DNA of 64,000 nucleotides from Candidatus Pantoea persica (GCF_013753875.1 NZ_SMDS01000017.1:248001-312000); one strand, 5' to 3'; shown: positions 30,916 to 43,226, counted from the stretch's first letter. Numbers and translations are program-made. The notes: generated from the sequence alone by a model not told the origin.

Positions 30916-31801
30916 CTATTGCTGGTCAGATTCTGATAAATCGTCTTGTGTCTGGCAGAGTTGCGCCAGTTCCAACAATGCGTATTGGTGTTCAACAACG
31001 TTGTTGACGTTGTTGGCCACCACCAGTTTGAACAGCGCTTTCGCGTTATCCTTCTCCCCCCAGACTTAGATAGTACTTACCTAAATAGAAGTTGGTTTCA
31101 CTAAGATGTTCAGCGAGCGAGGTGTTATCCGTTGCGTCTGCATTGAGACGTTCCATCTGCGTGCTTTCACTGATGTCGCCAAGGTAGAATTCGACAATGT
31201 TCCATCCCCATTGATCGCGAGCCACTTTGTCGTAGCGCTGTTGCAATGCTACTTTCGCCTTGTCTGCATCCATCTCGCGTTCATCGAGATAGAGCTAGGG
31301 GCTGCGAAAAGGATCGCTGGGATCGTCTTGATAAAACGCCTGCAGATCACCTTGCGCTAACTTGTATCGACCGCCGTAATAGAGGGCGATACCACGGCTT
31401 AAATGCGCATAGTTGTAAGTTGGATCAAGCTCAAGTACAGAATCAAATGCTTCATAGGCAGCATCAAAATGGCCTGCCTGCGTTAAGTATATGCCGAGAT
31501 AGTTAAACACTTCCAGCATATTAGGTTTCATAGACAGCGCTTTCGAGAAATCGTTCCGCGCCAGGTCTCTCAGACCGAGACTATCATACAACACTCCGCG
31601 CTCATATAATAGCTGTGCGCGTTCATCATAAGTAAGGGCGCGACTAGCAAGAATTTGTTCCATGCGCGCCAGTATAACTTCCTGCTGCAGTGTGGGCTGT
31701 AGAGGTACTACAAGAACTTCGTTCTTACGCCAATTGGAGTTGCTGCATCCTGCCAGCGTGATAGCTGTCGCAACAAAACACCAGCGCAAAAAAGGCTTCA
31801 T
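30916..31801 (-). pseudogene. nlpI: Lipoprotein NlpI, nonsense plus frameshift
   Basis: NlpI is an outer-membrane TPR lipoprotein that brings the protease Prc to the endopeptidase MepS. It starts [20 protein letters not shown] (lipobox LAGC, ATG 31801) and its TPR region ([40 protein letters not shown]) is clean. TAG at 31295-31297 replaces the Trp of FRSLWLYL, and an extra G in a GGGGGG run near 31060 shifts the frame after YYLSLG; the rest ([15 protein letters not shown] ... DLSESDQQ) ends at TAG 30916-30918. It is the only broken gene in the conserved deaD-greA block. Confidence 0.92.
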
Positions 31802-31879
31802 TTCCCTCTCCGGATACAAACATTAGGACAACCCCCCTATCATCCGCCTGCTGCGCACAAGGATTCCCGCCCTCGCGAT

Positions 31880-31921
31880 GACACAAACGCCTCTCCCATC
31901 CGCTCTGGGATAAGGAGAGGC
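31880..31921 (-). terminator. Weak stem-loop between pnp and nlpI
   Basis: Minus-strand GCCTCTCC (31921-31914) pairs with GGAGAGGC (31896-31889), followed by GTTTGTG. It follows the pnp stop at 31932 by 11 bases and may be a partial terminator or RNA-end-stabilising hairpin. Confidence 0.5.
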
Positions 31922-31931
31922 AAACAGGGAA

Positions 31932-34067
31932 TTACTCTGCGTCTGGCGTGCTGGTCACGGCAGCATCTTCGCCCTGAGGCTTAGATTCTGTCGCTTCTTT
32001 GATGCTCAGACGGACGCGGCCCTGACGGTCCACTTCCAGAACCTTAACCGGCACTTCCTGGCCCATCTGCAGGTAGTCGGTCACTTTCTCTACACGCTTG
32101 TCTGCGATCTGAGAAATGTGCACCAGACCTTCCTTGCCGCCGCCGATAGCGACGAAGGCACCGAAGTCGACGATGCGCGTGACTTTACCGTTGTAAACGC
32201 GACCCACTTCGATCTCGGCAGTGATTTCTTTGATGCGACGAATCGCCTCTTTCGCCTTCAGGCCGTCGGTCGCCGCGATTTTCACGGTGCCGTCGTCTTC
32301 GATTTCGATGGTGGTGCCGGTCTCTTCCGTCAGCGCACGGATCACGGAACCGCCTTTACCAATCACATCTTTGATCTTGTCTGAATTGATCTTGATGGTG
32401 TAAATGCGCGGCGCGAACTCAGAGATCTCTTTACGCGGCGTGCTGATCGCCTGCTCCATCACGCCCAGGATGTGCAGACGCGCACCTTTGGCCTGATTCA
32501 GCGCAACCTGCATGATTTCGCGGGTGATGCCTTCGATTTTGATGTCCATCTGCAGCGCGGTGATGCCTTCACGGCTACCGGCTACTTTGAAGTCCATGTC
32601 GCCCAGGTGATCTTCGTCGCCGAGGATGTCGGACAGAACCACAAACTTCTCGTCTTCTTTCACCAGGCCCATCGTGATGCCCGCAACGGCCGCTTTGATC
32701 GGCACGCCTGCGTCCATGAGCGCCAGGGATGCGCCACATACGGAAGCCATAGAAGAAGAACCGTTAGACTCGGTGATTTCAGAAACTACACGTACGGTGT
32801 ACGGGAACTCTTCCTGCTTCGGCATTACAGCCAGCAAGCCGCGCTTCGCTAGGCGACCGTGACCAATTTCACGACGCTTCGGCGAGCCGACCATACCGGT
32901 TTCGCCTACCGAGTACGGAGGGAAGTTGTAGTGGAACAGGAAGCTGTCGGTACGTTCGCCCATCAGCTCGTCCAGGTTCTGCGCGTCGCGCGCGGTACCC
33001 AGCGTCGCGGCGACCAGCGCCTGCGTTTCGCCACGGGTGAACAGCGCCGAGCCGTGGGTACGCGGCAGTACGCCGGTGCGCACGTCCAGACCACGGATCA
33101 TATCTTTTTCACGGCCGTCGATACGCGGTTCGCCGTTCAGAATACGGGTACGTACCACGTTCTTTTCCAGGCTGCGCACGATATCACCGATTTCAGCGTC
33201 GTCCAGCGTCTCATCTTCCGCCAGCAGCGCTGCGATGGTTTCGTCTTTGATAACGCCAACCTGCGCGTAACGCTCCTGCTTGTCGGTGATGCGGTAAGCG
33301 TCGCTGATACGAGCTTCAGCCAGTGCGGAAACGCGTGCGATCAGCGCGTCGTTAGCCGGTTCAGGCTGCCAGTCCCAGCGCGGTTTGCCCGCTTCTGCAA
33401 CCAGTGAATTAATGTTTTCGATCACAACCTGCTGCTGCTCTTGGCCGAACACCACTGCGCCCAGCATCTGATCTTCAGTCAGGATGTCCGCTTCGGATTC
33501 AACCATCAGTACTGCGTTCTGCGTACCGGCGACCACCAGATCCAGGCGAGACTGTTTGATCTCGTCCGCGGTCGGGTTCAGCACATACTGGTCGTTGATA
33601 TAGCCGACGCGCGCTGCGCCGATAGGGCCGTTGAACGGAATGCCTGACAGCGACAGCGCGGCAGAGGCACCGATCATCGCGACGATATCCGGGTTAACCT
33701 GCGGGTTAACAGACACCACGGTGGCAATAACCTGCACTTCGTTCACGAAGCCTTCCGGGAACAGCGGACGAACCGGGCGGTCAATCAGACGCGCAATCAG
33801 GGTTTCGCCTTCGCTCGGACGGCCTTCGCGACGGAAGAAGCTGCCCGGGATGCGGCCAGCAGCGTAGGTACGCTCCTGGTAGTTTACGGTCAGCGGGAAA
33901 AAGTCCTGGCCGGCTTTGGCTTTTTTCTGGCCGACAACGGTAACGAAAACGGCAGTGTCGTCCATGCTGACCATAACGGCTGCGGTGGCCTGGCGCGCCA
34001 TCATGCCGGTTTCCAGCGTGACGGTATGCTGACCATATTGGAACTGACGTACGATCGGGTTCAGCAA
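31932..34067 (-). CDS. pnp: Polynucleotide phosphorylase
   Basis: A 711-residue 3'-5' phosphorolytic exoribonuclease of the degradosome. Two RNase PH domains ([20 protein letters not shown] in the first; [14 protein letters not shown] in the second) are followed by a KH domain ([16 protein letters not shown]) and an S1 domain ([20 protein letters not shown]). Same length and order as E. coli. Downstream of rpsO in the usual operon. Intact. Confidence 0.97.
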   Translation of the reverse strand: MLNPIVRQFQYGQHTVTLETGMMARQATAAVMVSMDDTAVFVTVVGQKKAKAGQDFFPLTVNYQERTYAAGRIPGSFFRREGRPSEGETLIARLIDRPVRPLFPEGFVNEVQVIATVVSVNPQVNPDIVAMIGASAALSLSGIPFNGPIGAARVGYINDQYVLNPTADEIKQSRLDLVVAGTQNAVLMVESEADILTEDQMLGAVVFGQEQQQVVIENINSLVAEAGKPRWDWQPEPANDALIARVSALAEARISDAYRITDKQERYAQVGVIKDETIAALLAEDETLDDAEIGDIVRSLEKNVVRTRILNGEPRIDGREKDMIRGLDVRTGVLPRTHGSALFTRGETQALVAATLGTARDAQNLDELMGERTDSFLFHYNFPPYSVGETGMVGSPKRREIGHGRLAKRGLLAVMPKQEEFPYTVRVVSEITESNGSSSMASVCGASLALMDAGVPIKAAVAGITMGLVKEDEKFVVLSDILGDEDHLGDMDFKVAGSREGITALQMDIKIEGITREIMQVALNQAKGARLHILGVMEQAISTPRKEISEFAPRIYTIKINSDKIKDVIGKGGSVIRALTEETGTTIEIEDDGTVKIAATDGLKAKEAIRRIKEITAEIEVGRVYNGKVTRIVDFGAFVAIGGGKEGLVHISQIADKRVEKVTDYLQMGQEVPVKVLEVDRQGRVRLSIKEATESKPQGEDAAVTSTPDAE

Positions 34068-34373
34068 AATGAATTCCTTAACTTCGGGGCAACGCCTCTC
34101 TGGCGTGCCATGGATTACCGATCTTCAGTTACATCCTCGCGACTAATGACAACCTTTAACCGAATCTGCGGTAAAGCCTCTCATTAGCCGCGCGAACCTC
34201 TGCAAACGAAGATCACTCACTGCAACAATACATGAGTTTGGTCCGGATTGCTGCGCATTGCTCGAAAAAAGGGGCCATAAAGGCCCCCTTTTCGCGAAAC
34301 TCGCACGAATCTGATCGCAAGACGCGTTTTTTTGCAAAGTGTTGCACTACATCTTTGATCAGATTCTTCAGAC
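34068..34373 (-). other. pnp leader and rpsO-pnp spacer
   Basis: No gene. It contains the rpsO terminator (34264-34293) and about 190 bases of pnp leader, where E. coli has a pnp promoter, an RNase III-cut stem-loop for PNPase autoregulation and the sRNA SraG. I did not resolve those structures here. Confidence 0.45.
34264..34294 (-). terminator. Rho-independent terminator of rpsO
   Basis: Minus strand: AAAAGGGGGCC-TTTAT-GGCCCCTTTTTT, a strong GC stem with a T-run, 80 bases after the rpsO stop. Confidence 0.88.
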
Positions 34374-34643
34374 TTAGCGACGCAGACCCAGGCTTTCAAT
34401 CAGGCTGGTGTAACGCGCAACGTCTTTACGCTTCAGGTAGTCCAGCAGCTCACGACGCTGAGATACCATGCGCAGCAGACCGCGACGGCTGTGATGGTCT
34501 TTTTTGTGCTCAGAGAAGTGACCCTGCAGGTGATTAATCTGAGCAGTCAGCAGAGCAACCTGAACTTCGGTTGAGCCGCTGTCGTTAGCACCTCGACCGT
34601 ATTTGGCAACGATCTCTGCTTTAGCTTCTACGCTTAGAGACAT
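34374..34643 (-). CDS. rpsO: 30S ribosomal protein S15
   Basis: 89 residues, the standard length: [61 protein letters not shown]15 binds 16S rRNA helices early in 30S assembly and in E. coli represses its own translation. ATG 34643 is chosen over an in-frame codon four residues upstream by similarity. Intact. Confidence 0.97.
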   Translation of the reverse strand: MSLSVEAKAEIVAKYGRGANDSGSTEVQVALLTAQINHLQGHFSEHKKDHHSRRGLLRMVSQRRELLDYLKRKDVARYTSLIESLGLRR

Positions 34644-34751
34644 AATAAACTCCATTAATAAATGAATGTATGGGTGCCGATCTCTAATTCAGCCACCTGC
34701 TTTAAAGCCGCGCTATTCTACTCTTCGCCCGATAGCAACGCAAATGCGGCG

Positions 34752-35696
34752 TTACGCGGGAAACTCGACGACCAGGCGGCGCGGCGCCACCCGTCCGTCA
34801 CTGGCGATCTCCGCCATACCGATAAACTTCTGCTCGTCGCCTTCGGTGACGCGCACCAGTCCTTGCGGCGGCGTATTGGTCGCCTGAACCGGCATGCCCT
34901 GCTTGAAGCTGGCCGCCACGGCGGAGGGCAGATTCACCACAGGAAATTCTTCCGCCGGACTATCCATCGGCAGCAGCAGCACGTCGAGCGGCGCGTAATC
35001 GGGCGTCTCCGCCGCGTTTAACGTTGCCGCCACGGCCTGCAGCTGCTCCAGCGTCGTCATCTTGTCGATCGGGTAGCGTGCTACCTGCAGTCGACGCAGC
35101 ATAATCACATGCGCGCCGCAGCCGAGCTTTTCGCCTAGATCGTCAATAATAGTGCGGATATAGGTGCCTTTAGATACGTGGATTTCCAGCTCCAGCTCAT
35201 CGCCTTCCCAGCGAATAAACTGCAGCTCAAAAACGGTGATTGGCCGCGCTTCCCGCGGCACGGTGACGCCTTCGCGCGCATACTCATAGAGCTTGCGCCC
35301 CTGGTATTTCAGCGCCGAAAACATGGTCGGCACCTGCATCGTCTCGCAGCGAAAACTCTCCAGCGCCGCGTCGAGCATCTGCTGGTCAATATTCACCGGG
35401 CGCGTTTCGACGATATTGCCGTCGGCGTCAGAGGTATCTGTGCGTTCGCCGAGTCGCGCAATCACGCGATAGCGCTTATTAGAATAGAGCAGATATTGCG
35501 AAAACTTGGTGGCTTCGCCGAGGCAGATGGGCAGCATGCCGGTCGCCAGCGGATCGAGCGCGCCAGTATGGCCCGCCTTGTTCGCGTTAAACAGGCGCTT
35601 GACCTTCTGCAGCACATCGTTGGAAGACGCGCCCTGCTGTTTATCCAGCAGGAACACGCCGTGGACGTCACGACCGCGACGACGAGGACGACTCAT
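34752..35696 (-). CDS. truB: tRNA pseudouridine55 synthase
   Basis: A 314-residue enzyme making pseudouridine 55 in the tRNA T-loop. The catalytic Asp lies in [26 protein letters not shown] and [14 protein letters not shown] are further signatures, and a PUA-like C-terminal domain follows. The start overlaps the rbfA stop (TGATG). Intact. Confidence 0.96.
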   Translation of the reverse strand: MSRPRRRGRDVHGVFLLDKQQGASSNDVLQKVKRLFNANKAGHTGALDPLATGMLPICLGEATKFSQYLLYSNKRYRVIARLGERTDTSDADGNIVETRPVNIDQQMLDAALESFRCETMQVPTMFSALKYQGRKLYEYAREGVTVPREARPITVFELQFIRWEGDELELEIHVSKGTYIRTIIDDLGEKLGCGAHVIMLRRLQVARYPIDKMTTLEQLQAVAATLNAAETPDYAPLDVLLLPMDSPAEEFPVVNLPSAVAASFKQGMPVQATNTPPQGLVRVTEGDEQKFIGMAEIASDGRVAPRRLVVEFPA

Positions 35697-36103
35697 CAGT
35701 CCTCCTTGTCATCTTCCGCCGGGTTCTCCCCGCGACGCTCGACATCGTTCTTGATCACGTTAGAGACCAAGTTCGACATGCGCATCCCTTCGATCAGCGA
35801 GTTATCGTAGAAGAAGGTCAGCTCCGGCACGATGCGCAGGCGCATCGCTTTGCCGAGCAGGATACGGATATAGCCAGACGCCTCTTTCAACGCTTTCAGG
35901 CCGTTTTTCACCGCGTCCTCATCCTGATCGTTAAGGAAGGTGACGAATACTTTAGCATAGGCGAGATCGCGCGAGACTTCCACGCCTGATACCGTCAACA
36001 TCATGCCAAGACGCGGATCTTTAATTTCGCGCTGCAGGATGATAGCAATCTCTTTTTGCAGTTCCTGCGACACGCGCTGTGGGCGACCAAATTCTTTCGC
36101 CAT
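35696..36103 (-). CDS. rbfA: 30S ribosome-binding factor RbfA
   Basis: A 135-residue KH-like cold-shock factor for late 30S maturation ([57 protein letters not shown]), with the usual acidic tail. ATG 36103 chosen over ATG 36109 by similarity. Coupled to truB by a one-base overlap. Intact. Confidence 0.96.
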   Translation of the reverse strand: MAKEFGRPQRVSQELQKEIAIILQREIKDPRLGMMLTVSGVEVSRDLAYAKVFVTFLNDQDEDAVKNGLKALKEASGYIRILLGKAMRLRIVPELTFFYDNSLIEGMRMSNLVSNVIKNDVERRGENPAEDDKED

Positions 36104-36168
36104 AGTCATCTCTCCAAAATAATTCGGGAGGCCAGAGGCCTCCCAAATTGCAACACATCGCGTAATGC

Positions 36169-38856
36169 TTATTCGATGGTGCGTTTAACTTCAATAACTT
36201 CGAACACTTCGATCATATCGCCAACGCGAACGTCGTTGTAGTTCTTCACGCCGATACCGCACTCCATGCCGTTACGCACTTCGTTAACGTCGTCTTTGAA
36301 GCGGCGCAGTGATTCCAGCTCGCCTTCACAGATCACCACGTTATCGCGCAGTACGCGAATCGGGTTGTGACGCTTGATGTTGCCTTCGGTAACCATACAG
36401 CCAGCGATCGCGCCGAATTTCGGTGACTTGAACACGTCACGGACTTCAGCCAGACCGATAATCTGCTGTTTGAATTCAGGCGCCAGCATGCCGCTCATCG
36501 CCGCCTTCACTTCGTTAATCAGGTTATAGATGACGGAGTAGTAACGCAGGTCAACGTTTTCAGCATCGATGACGCGACGCGCAGAGGCATCGGCACGCAC
36601 GTTGAAGCCCAGGGTGATGGCGTTGGAGGCCGCAGCCAGCGTCGCGTCGGTTTCGGTGATACCACCTACGCCCGAACCGATAATCTTCACCTTCACTTCG
36701 TCGGTGGAGAGTTTCAGCAGCGAGTCGGAAATCGCTTCTACAGACCCCTGTACGTCGGACTTCAGCACGATGTTCAGCTCGGACACTTCGCCTTCGGTCA
36801 TGTTGGCGAACATGTTTTCCAGCTTCGATTTCTGCTGACGCGCCAGCTTTACTTCGCGGAATTTGCCCTGACGATAGAGAGCAACTTCACGCGCTTTCTT
36901 CTCGTCGCGCACCACGGTCGCTTCGTCACCCGCAGCCGGCACGCCGGAGAGGCCGAGGATCTCAACCGGGATAGACGGACCCGCTTCCAGCACTTCACGG
37001 CCCAGCTCGTCGCGCATCGCACGCACGCGGCCATATTCGAAGCCGCACAGCACGATGTCGCCCTTGTTCAGCGTACCTTCGCGCACCAGCACGGTAGCAA
37101 CCGGACCACGACCTTTATCCAGGAAGGATTCGATTACCACGCCGCTCGCCATGCCTTCACGGATAGCGGTCAGCTCCAGCACTTCCGCCTGCAGCAGAAT
37201 CGCGTTCAGCAGGTCGTCGATGCCGGTACCGGCTTTTGCAGAGACGTTGACGAACATGTTTTCGCCGCCCCACTCTTCCGGGATTATGCCGTACTGCGTC
37301 AGCTCGTTCTTCACGCGATCCGGATCGGCTTCTGGCTTATCGATTTTGTTAACGGCAACCACCACCGGCACGCCGGCCGCTTTCGCGTGCTGGATCGCTT
37401 CGATGGTCTGCGGCATCACGCCGTCGTCTGCAGCCACGACCAAGATAACGATATCCGTCGCCTGCGCACCACGCGCACGCATCGCGGTAAACGCGGCGTG
37501 GCCCGGGGTGTCGAGGAAGGTGATCATGCCGTTGTCGGTTTCGACATGGTAAGCACCAATATGCTGGGTAATACCGCCCGCTTCGCCAGAGGCGACTTTG
37601 GTTGAGCGAATGTAGTCCAGCAGCGAGGTTTTACCGTGGTCGACGTGGCCCATGATGGTCACGACCGGCGCGCGAGATTCCTGCGCGGCATCGGTATCAC
37701 GATCGCTCATTACCGCTTCTTCCAGCTCGTTTTCGCGGCGCAGGATCACTCTGTGACCCATCTCTTCCGCTACCAGCTGCGCAGTTTCCTGATCGATAAC
37801 CTGGTTGATGGTTGCCATCGCGCCCATCTTCATCATCGCTTTGATGACCTGGGAACCTTTCACAGCCATTTTGTTGGCCAGCTCGGAAACGGTGATGGTT
37901 TCGCCGATTATTACGTCACGGTTAACCACCTGAGCAGGCTTGTTGAAACCCTGCTGCAGCGAGCTTGGCTTGCGATGTTTGCCTCCCTTGCCGCCGCGAG
38001 TCGCCGCACGCGCTTCTTCGCGGTCGGTTTTGGCTTCAGAGTGCTTGTTGCCTTTTTTCGCCGGACGCGCCGCTTTCGCGGTGGTGCGCGCAAGAGCGCG
38101 GCCCGCTTCTACCTGGCGGTCATTTTCGTCTTCCGCCTGACGAGCATGGGTAGAGGTGGTGACGTGATAGTCGCCTTTATCCTCTTCCTCTGGTTTCTCC
38201 CACTCGGCCGATTTCTCTTCGGCCAGGCGTCGCACTTCTTCCGCAACGCGACGAGCGTTCTCTTCCAGCTTACGGCGCGCTTCTTCTTCAGCTTTACGCT
38301 TCAGTTCAGCCACTTCCGCCTCGCGACGGGCTTTATCGGATTGTGCAGCCTTGGTCATATCGTCGGTTTGATGATGCGTCACTTTCTCTTTTTCCGCGGC
38401 TTCACACTTCGCCTTTTCAGCGGCTTCGCGCTTGGCTTTCTCTTCGGCTTCACGTTGCGCTTTTTCTTCAACTTCGCGACGGGCTTGTTCTTCAGCCTTG
38501 CATTGCGCCTTTTCTTCCGCTTCACGCTGAGCCTGGGCTTCTGCTTCTGCCTGTTCAGCTTCCGCATCACCTTTTACATAGGTGCGCTTTTTGCGGACTT
38601 CGATTTGCACCGATTTACTTTTGCCCCCGGTGCCCGGGATATTCAAGGTACTACGCGTCTTACGCTGCAATGTTAGCTTGCTTGAGCCAGTCTGACCATG
38701 CTCACGATTGAGGTGAGACAGTAAAGTTTCTTTCTCTTGCTGCGTGACCGCGTCGTTCTCCGACTTGCGGATCCCCGCGTCAGCAAACTGCTGAACCAGG
38801 CGATCGACCGGGGTCTGAATCTCTGCGGCCAGCGATTTTACGGTTACATCTGTCAT
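36169..38856 (-). CDS. infB: Translation initiation factor IF-2
   Basis: An 895-residue GTPase that brings initiator tRNA to the 30S P site. Domain order: IF2_N ([19 protein letters not shown]), a long charged coiled-coil linker rich in EAEEKA repeats, a second IF2_N ([20 protein letters not shown]), the G domain with [20 protein letters not shown] and NKIDKP, then domains II-IV. The linker contains two Cys-bearing repeat variants ([18 protein letters not shown]), an oddity in a region that tolerates drift. Internal starts give shorter isoforms in E. coli. Essential and intact. Confidence 0.97.
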   Translation of the reverse strand: MTDVTVKSLAAEIQTPVDRLVQQFADAGIRKSENDAVTQQEKETLLSHLNREHGQTGSSKLTLQRKTRSTLNIPGTGGKSKSVQIEVRKKRTYVKGDAEAEQAEAEAQAQREAEEKAQCKAEEQARREVEEKAQREAEEKAKREAAEKAKCEAAEKEKVTHHQTDDMTKAAQSDKARREAEVAELKRKAEEEARRKLEENARRVAEEVRRLAEEKSAEWEKPEEEDKGDYHVTTSTHARQAEDENDRQVEAGRALARTTAKAARPAKKGNKHSEAKTDREEARAATRGGKGGKHRKPSSLQQGFNKPAQVVNRDVIIGETITVSELANKMAVKGSQVIKAMMKMGAMATINQVIDQETAQLVAEEMGHRVILRRENELEEAVMSDRDTDAAQESRAPVVTIMGHVDHGKTSLLDYIRSTKVASGEAGGITQHIGAYHVETDNGMITFLDTPGHAAFTAMRARGAQATDIVILVVAADDGVMPQTIEAIQHAKAAGVPVVVAVNKIDKPEADPDRVKNELTQYGIIPEEWGGENMFVNVSAKAGTGIDDLLNAILLQAEVLELTAIREGMASGVVIESFLDKGRGPVATVLVREGTLNKGDIVLCGFEYGRVRAMRDELGREVLEAGPSIPVEILGLSGVPAAGDEATVVRDEKKAREVALYRQGKFREVKLARQQKSKLENMFANMTEGEVSELNIVLKSDVQGSVEAISDSLLKLSTDEVKVKIIGSGVGGITETDATLAAASNAITLGFNVRADASARRVIDAENVDLRYYSVIYNLINEVKAAMSGMLAPEFKQQIIGLAEVRDVFKSPKFGAIAGCMVTEGNIKRHNPIRVLRDNVVICEGELESLRRFKDDVNEVRNGMECGIGVKNYNDVRVGDMIEVFEVIEVKRTIE

Positions 38857-38873
38857 GCTGTTCCTTCCTGTTA

Positions 38874-40361
38874 TTACGCGTCATCGCCGAACCAGCAGAT
38901 ATTTCGCGCGGCCATAATCAGCGCGCCGGCTTGCTCATAATTCAGCCCTTCAATATCCGTCAGGTCGTCGACACCTTGCTCGGCGAGATCTTCCAGCGTG
39001 CAAACGCCTTTCGCCGCCAGGCAGTACGCCAGCGCACGATCGAGACCGTCGAGATTCAGAAGATCCTCAGCAGGCTCCTGATGACCACGGCTCTCTTCTT
39101 TCGCCAGCGCCAGGGTGGTTAACGCATTTTTTGCTCGTTCACGCAGGGCTTCTACAGTCTCTTCGTCCAGACCATCAACGTCTAACAATTCGTTGATCGG
39201 CACGTATGCCAGCTCTTCCAGCGAAGAGAAGCCCTCTTCCACCAGTACGGTGGCGAACTCTTCGTCGATGTCGAGATGTTTGGTAAACATATCGATAGCA
39301 GCATGCGCTTCGGCCTGGTGTTTCGCCTGCAGATCATCGACGGTCATCACGTTCAGCTCCCAGCCGCTCAGCTGAGACGCCAGACGCACGTTTTGGCCGT
39401 TACGGCCGATCGCTTGAGCCAGATTACCGGCTTCGACAGCGATATCCATCGTGTGGTTGTCTTCATCAACCACGATTGATGCCACGTCGGCCGGCGCCAT
39501 GGCGTTAATGACAAACTGCGCCGGGTTGTCGTCCCACAGCACGATATCGATACGTTCACCGCCCAGCTCGCTGGAAACAGCCTGTACGCGCGCGCCGCGC
39601 ATACCGACGCAGGCGCCAACCGGATCGATGCGTTTGTCATTGGTTTTCACCGCAATCTTCGCGCGTGAGCCCGGATCGCAAGCGGCTGCTTTAATTTCGA
39701 TGACCTCTTCGCCGATTTCCGGCACCTCGATGCGGAACAGCTCGATCAGCATTTCCGGCTTCGAGCGGGTCACAAACAGCTGCACGCCACGTGCTTCCGG
39801 ACGCACGGCGTACAGCACGCCTCGAATACGGTCACCTGGACGGAAGTTTTCGCGCGGCAGCATATCTTCACGCAGAATCACCGCCTCGGCGTTGCTGCCA
39901 AGATCTAGGGTGATATTGTCGCGATTTACCTTTTTCACCACGCCGGTGATGATGTCGCCTTCGTATTCGCGAAACTGATCGACCACCATCGCGCGCTCGG
40001 CTTCGCGCACTTTCTGCACGATAACCTGCTTCGCGGTCTGGGTGGTGATACGGTCGAAGGTGACCGATTCGATCTGATCTTCAACATAATCGCCCAGATT
40101 GAACGCTTCGTCTTCGAAGCGGGCTGCTTCCAACGTGATCTCGCGCGTCGGCTGCGTCACTTCTTCTACGATTTCCCAACGGCGGAAGGTGTCGAAGTCA
40201 CCGCTTTTGCGATCGATGCTGACGCGAACGTCAATCTCTTGCTCGTATTTCTTCTTGGTTGCAGTAGCCAGCGCGCTCTCCAGCGCTTCGAAGATTTTCT
40301 CAAGCGGCAGGGCTTTTTCGTTAGAAACGGCTTCTACAACAGCTAAGATCTCTTTGTTCAT
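38874..40361 (-). CDS. nusA: Transcription termination/antitermination protein NusA
   Basis: A 495-residue RNA polymerase-binding factor: N-terminal domain ([20 protein letters not shown]), S1 ([20 protein letters not shown]), two KH domains ([40 protein letters not shown]) and the two acidic repeats at the end. ATG 40361 follows the family; the frame is open five codons further. Lies between rimP and infB in the conserved operon. Intact. Confidence 0.97.
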   Translation of the reverse strand: MNKEILAVVEAVSNEKALPLEKIFEALESALATATKKKYEQEIDVRVSIDRKSGDFDTFRRWEIVEEVTQPTREITLEAARFEDEAFNLGDYVEDQIESVTFDRITTQTAKQVIVQKVREAERAMVVDQFREYEGDIITGVVKKVNRDNITLDLGSNAEAVILREDMLPRENFRPGDRIRGVLYAVRPEARGVQLFVTRSKPEMLIELFRIEVPEIGEEVIEIKAAACDPGSRAKIAVKTNDKRIDPVGACVGMRGARVQAVSSELGGERIDIVLWDDNPAQFVINAMAPADVASIVVDEDNHTMDIAVEAGNLAQAIGRNGQNVRLASQLSGWELNVMTVDDLQAKHQAEAHAAIDMFTKHLDIDEEFATVLVEEGFSSLEELAYVPINELLDVDGLDEETVEALRERAKNALTTLALAKEESRGHQEPAEDLLNLDGLDRALAYCLAAKGVCTLEDLAEQGVDDLTDIEGLNYEQAGALIMAARNICWFGDDA

Positions 40362-40385
40362 CCTGGTTAGCCTCAATCCGGACTT

Positions 40386-40844
40386 TTAAAAGTGGGGGAC
40401 CAGGTTCGCTTTCTGAATATTGCTCAGCGCGAACACCTCATCTTTGCCCTCAACGGTCACCGTCACCATTTCGCCGTCGACCGACTTAATGATGCCCTGC
40501 CATTTACGGCGATTTTGTACCGCCATACGCAGAACCAGACTCACTTCTTCACCCATAAACCGCGTGTAGTGTTCGGAAGTAAAGAGCGGGTGATCCAGCC
40601 CCGGTGAGGAGACTTCAAGGTTGTAAGCCACGGTGATAGGATCTTCCACATCCAGAACCGCGCTTACCTGGTGGCTGACATCCGCGCAGTCGTCGACATT
40701 GATGCCATATTCACTATCAATATAGATGCGCAGGGTTGATGTGCAACCACGAACGAATTTAATTCCGACCAGTTCGTAGCCAAGCGCTTTTACCGGAGCC
40801 GATACCAACTCTGTCAATTTTTGCTCTAATTCTAATGTGGACAA
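40386..40844 (-). CDS. rimP: Ribosome maturation factor RimP
   Basis: A 152-residue 30S maturation factor ([48 protein letters not shown]). The start is an unusual TTG at 40844 (TTGTCCACATTAG, reading MSTLELEQ), chosen because it matches the family N-terminus and follows a GGGGGTGGGC ribosome-binding sequence; GTG 40850 and TTG 40856 are in-frame alternatives. First gene of the rimP-nusA-infB-rbfA-truB operon. Intact. Confidence 0.94.
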   Translation of the reverse strand: MSTLELEQKLTELVSAPVKALGYELVGIKFVRGCTSTLRIYIDSEYGINVDDCADVSHQVSAVLDVEDPITVAYNLEVSSPGLDHPLFTSEHYTRFMGEEVSLVLRMAVQNRRKWQGIIKSVDGEMVTVTVEGKDEVFALSNIQKANLVPHF

Positions 40845-40900
40845 GCCCACCCCCAAGACATAAAAAAGGGCTTAATAGCCCAGTGATGCGATTTCCTGAT

Positions 40901-40932
40901 AACAAAAAACCCCGAAAATTCGGGGCTTTTTG
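40901..40932 (-). terminator. Terminator/attenuator between tRNA-fMet and rimP
   Basis: Minus strand: AAGCCCCGAATTTTCGGGGTTTTTTG, perfect seven-base arms and a T-run, ahead of rimP; it would end the tRNA transcript while allowing read-through. Confidence 0.85.
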
Positions 40933-41052
40933 TGACTGGACCCTGTACGCCGCAATGCGGCTCGGCACTGCCCAGAAGAATTTTTTTCAAAAATCGCTGC
41001 GATGCGCCCGTCGATGCACACAGTATATTTGAAAAAGAACTCTAAGGGAAAG

Positions 41053-41129
<77 letters not shown>

Positions 41130-41188
41130 TCCGAAAACGTGACGAATGTTACGCCGATAATGCACTTTATGCAAGTGATACTACGATT

Positions 41189-41275
41189 TGGTACCGAGGA
41201 CGGGACTTGAACCCGTAAGCCCAATCGGGCACTACCACCTCAAGGTAGCGTGTCTACCAATTCCACCACCTCGGC
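41189..41275 (-). tRNA. leuU: tRNA-Leu (GAG)
   Basis: 87 bases with encoded CCA, long variable arm, anticodon loop TTGAGGT (anticodon GAG). It lies between secG and the initiator tRNA. E. coli has argG between these two tRNAs; here only 59 bases separate them. Confidence 0.96.
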
Positions 41276-41323
41276 ACTTTTCAGTGCAGCGACCTGAATC
41301 TGTCGCGCCGCAAGCAGACGAAC

Positions 41324-41662
41324 TTACTTCGGGATATCATTACCCGGCGTGGCCGGTTGTGCAGGCTGCTGAGTCGGTTGCGTTGACTGAGCCGGCGCTG
41401 ACAGATTTTCCCACTCGCTTCCCTTCGAAGTCTTATTGGTGTTCAGGTTATCCAGAACAAGGCTGATGATAAAGAACAATACCGCCAGGATGCCGGTGGT
41501 GCGAGTCATGAAGTTACCTGAACCCGTAGAACCGAACAACGTTGCGGATGCGCCTGCACCGAATGAGGCTCCCATATCAGCGCCTTTACCTTGCTGCAGC
41601 ATAATCAGACCCACAAGGGCGATAGCGACAATAAGGAAAACAACTAAAAGAGCTTCGTACAT
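41324..41662 (-). CDS. secG: Protein-export membrane protein SecG
   Basis: A 112-residue subunit of SecYEG with two membrane helices (EALLVVFLIVAIALVGLIML and GILAVLFFIISLVL), the conserved QQGKGADMGASFGAGASATL loop, and a Gln/Pro-rich cytoplasmic tail. ATG 41662 matches the family start. Intact. Confidence 0.95.
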   Translation of the reverse strand: MYEALLVVFLIVAIALVGLIMLQQGKGADMGASFGAGASATLFGSTGSGNFMTRTTGILAVLFFIISLVLDNLNTNKTSKGSEWENLSAPAQSTQPTQQPAQPATPGNDIPK

Positions 41663-41884
41663 AATCAACCGGTTTCCTTGCGCGTTAACCGCACAGTTAA
41701 GCTTCTGCCATTACCATTACAGAGGGGCCGTGTCGTCATCACACCATCGGAAACGGGTATGAATACTAACCAAAGGCGTATACCTCTGCAAGCGCAATTT
41801 TCACCGAATGATTCGACTGCGGAAAAAGCGCCATGCTGATAATTTTAGTGGCGGTTTGGCGCAAAACCGTCCGCCGCCAGCGTT

Positions 41885-43219
41885 TTAAATCGCCTTGACG
41901 CGATCGGCGATGCGATGCGCCAGTTCGGTGATCTGCGCTTCATCTTCGCCTTCGACCATGACGCGGATCAGCGGCTCGGTGCCCGATTTGCGCAGCAGCA
42001 CGCGGCCGCGTCCCGCCAGGGTTCTCTCCACCTCCGCCGTCACGCTTTTCACCATTTCATCTTTCAGCGGATCGTTGTTGCCGCTGAATCGCACATTGAC
42101 CAGCACCTGCGGCAGCATTTTCATGCCGCTGCAGAGATCGTGCAGGCTCATGTGATTGCGCACCATGGCGGTAAGCACTTGCAAACTCGCTACAATGCCG
42201 TCGCCGGTGGTAGTTTTATCCAGCAGAATAACGTGGCCGGAATTTTCCGCGCCGAGACGCCAGTGCTTCTCCTGCATCTTCTCCAGAACGTAGCGGTCGC
42301 CCACTTTGGCGCGCGCAAACGGAATGCCGAGCTGCTTCAGCGCCAGCTCCAGCCCCATATTGCTCATCAGGGTGCCGACCACGCCGCCGCGCAGCTGCCC
42401 CTGACGCAGCCCTTCCCGCGCGATGATATAGAGGATCTGATCGCCGTCTACCTTCGCGCCCAGATGATCCACTATCATGATGCGATCGCCATCGCCGTCG
42501 TAGGCCAGACCTAAATCCGCCTTCTCCGCCAGCACGCGCTGCTGCAGCAGCCGCAGGTCGGTGGCGCCGCACTCTTTGTTGATATTCATACCATCGGGCT
42601 GGGTGGCGATGGCAATAACCGTCGCGCCCAGTTCGCGCAGCACGTTGGGCGCGATATGATAGGTGGCACCGTTAGCGCAGTCGACCACGATTTTCAGCCC
42701 GTTCAGGCTCAGCTCACTGGGGAAGGTGCCCTTGCAGAACTCAATGTAGCGGCCAGCGGCGTCGACAATGCGGCTGGCGCGGCCCAGTTCAGCGGACTCG
42801 ACGCAGGTCAGCGGCTTCTCCATCTCCAGCTCGATCGCCTCCTCTACCTCGTCCGGTAGCTTGGTGCCTTCGGCAGAGAAGAATTTAATGCCGTTATCGT
42901 CGAACGGGTTGTGCGACGCGGAGATAACGATGCCCGCCTCGGCGCGGAAGGTGCGCGTCAAATAGGCGATAGCAGGCGTCGGCATCGGGCCGGTAAAGGC
43001 GGCAGAGAGACCCGCCGCCGCCAGGCCCGCTTCCAGCGCCGACTCCAGCATATAGCCGGAGATACGCGTATCTTTGCCAATCAGCACCTTTCTTGAGCCG
43101 TGACGCGCCAGCACCTTGCCCGCCGCCCAGCCCAGCTTCAGGATAAAATCAGGGGTGATCGGCGCTTCGCCGACCTTGCCGCGAATGCCGTCTGTACCGA
43201 AATATTTACGATTACTCAT
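41885..43219 (-). CDS. glmM: Phosphoglucosamine mutase
   Basis: 444 residues; converts glucosamine-6-P to glucosamine-1-P for UDP-GlcNAc, peptidoglycan and LPS. The phosphoserine loop [14 protein letters not shown] is at about residue 100, the metal loop DGDGDR and the sugar loop GAENSGH are present, and the C-terminal [15 protein letters not shown] binds phosphate. Ends eight bases after folP. Essential and intact. Confidence 0.97.
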   Translation of the reverse strand: MSNRKYFGTDGIRGKVGEAPITPDFILKLGWAAGKVLARHGSRKVLIGKDTRISGYMLESALEAGLAAAGLSAAFTGPMPTPAIAYLTRTFRAEAGIVISASHNPFDDNGIKFFSAEGTKLPDEVEEAIELEMEKPLTCVESAELGRASRIVDAAGRYIEFCKGTFPSELSLNGLKIVVDCANGATYHIAPNVLRELGATVIAIATQPDGMNINKECGATDLRLLQQRVLAEKADLGLAYDGDGDRIMIVDHLGAKVDGDQILYIIAREGLRQGQLRGGVVGTLMSNMGLELALKQLGIPFARAKVGDRYVLEKMQEKHWRLGAENSGHVILLDKTTTGDGIVASLQVLTAMVRNHMSLHDLCSGMKMLPQVLVNVRFSGNNDPLKDEMVKSVTAEVERTLAGRGRVLLRKSGTEPLIRVMVEGEDEAQITELAHRIADRVKAI

Positions 43220-43226
43220 GCCTTAA

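Noticed and set aside
31040-31075. Programmed frameshift in nlpI
   Set aside because: There is no slippery heptamer with downstream structure that I can see, and a TAG nonsense codon already interrupts the gene upstream of this site.
37636-38676. 346-codon open frame opposite infB, and similar long frames opposite deaD, nusA, glmM and entF
   Set aside because: They lie antisense to well-conserved genes, have low-complexity or biased composition, and start at no ribosome-binding site; GC-rich codon usage alone produces them.
41130-41188. Deleted argG between the two tRNA genes
   Set aside because: E. coli has argG here, but the 59-base gap contains no remnant, and the gene lies elsewhere in many related genera, so absence is not evidence of loss.
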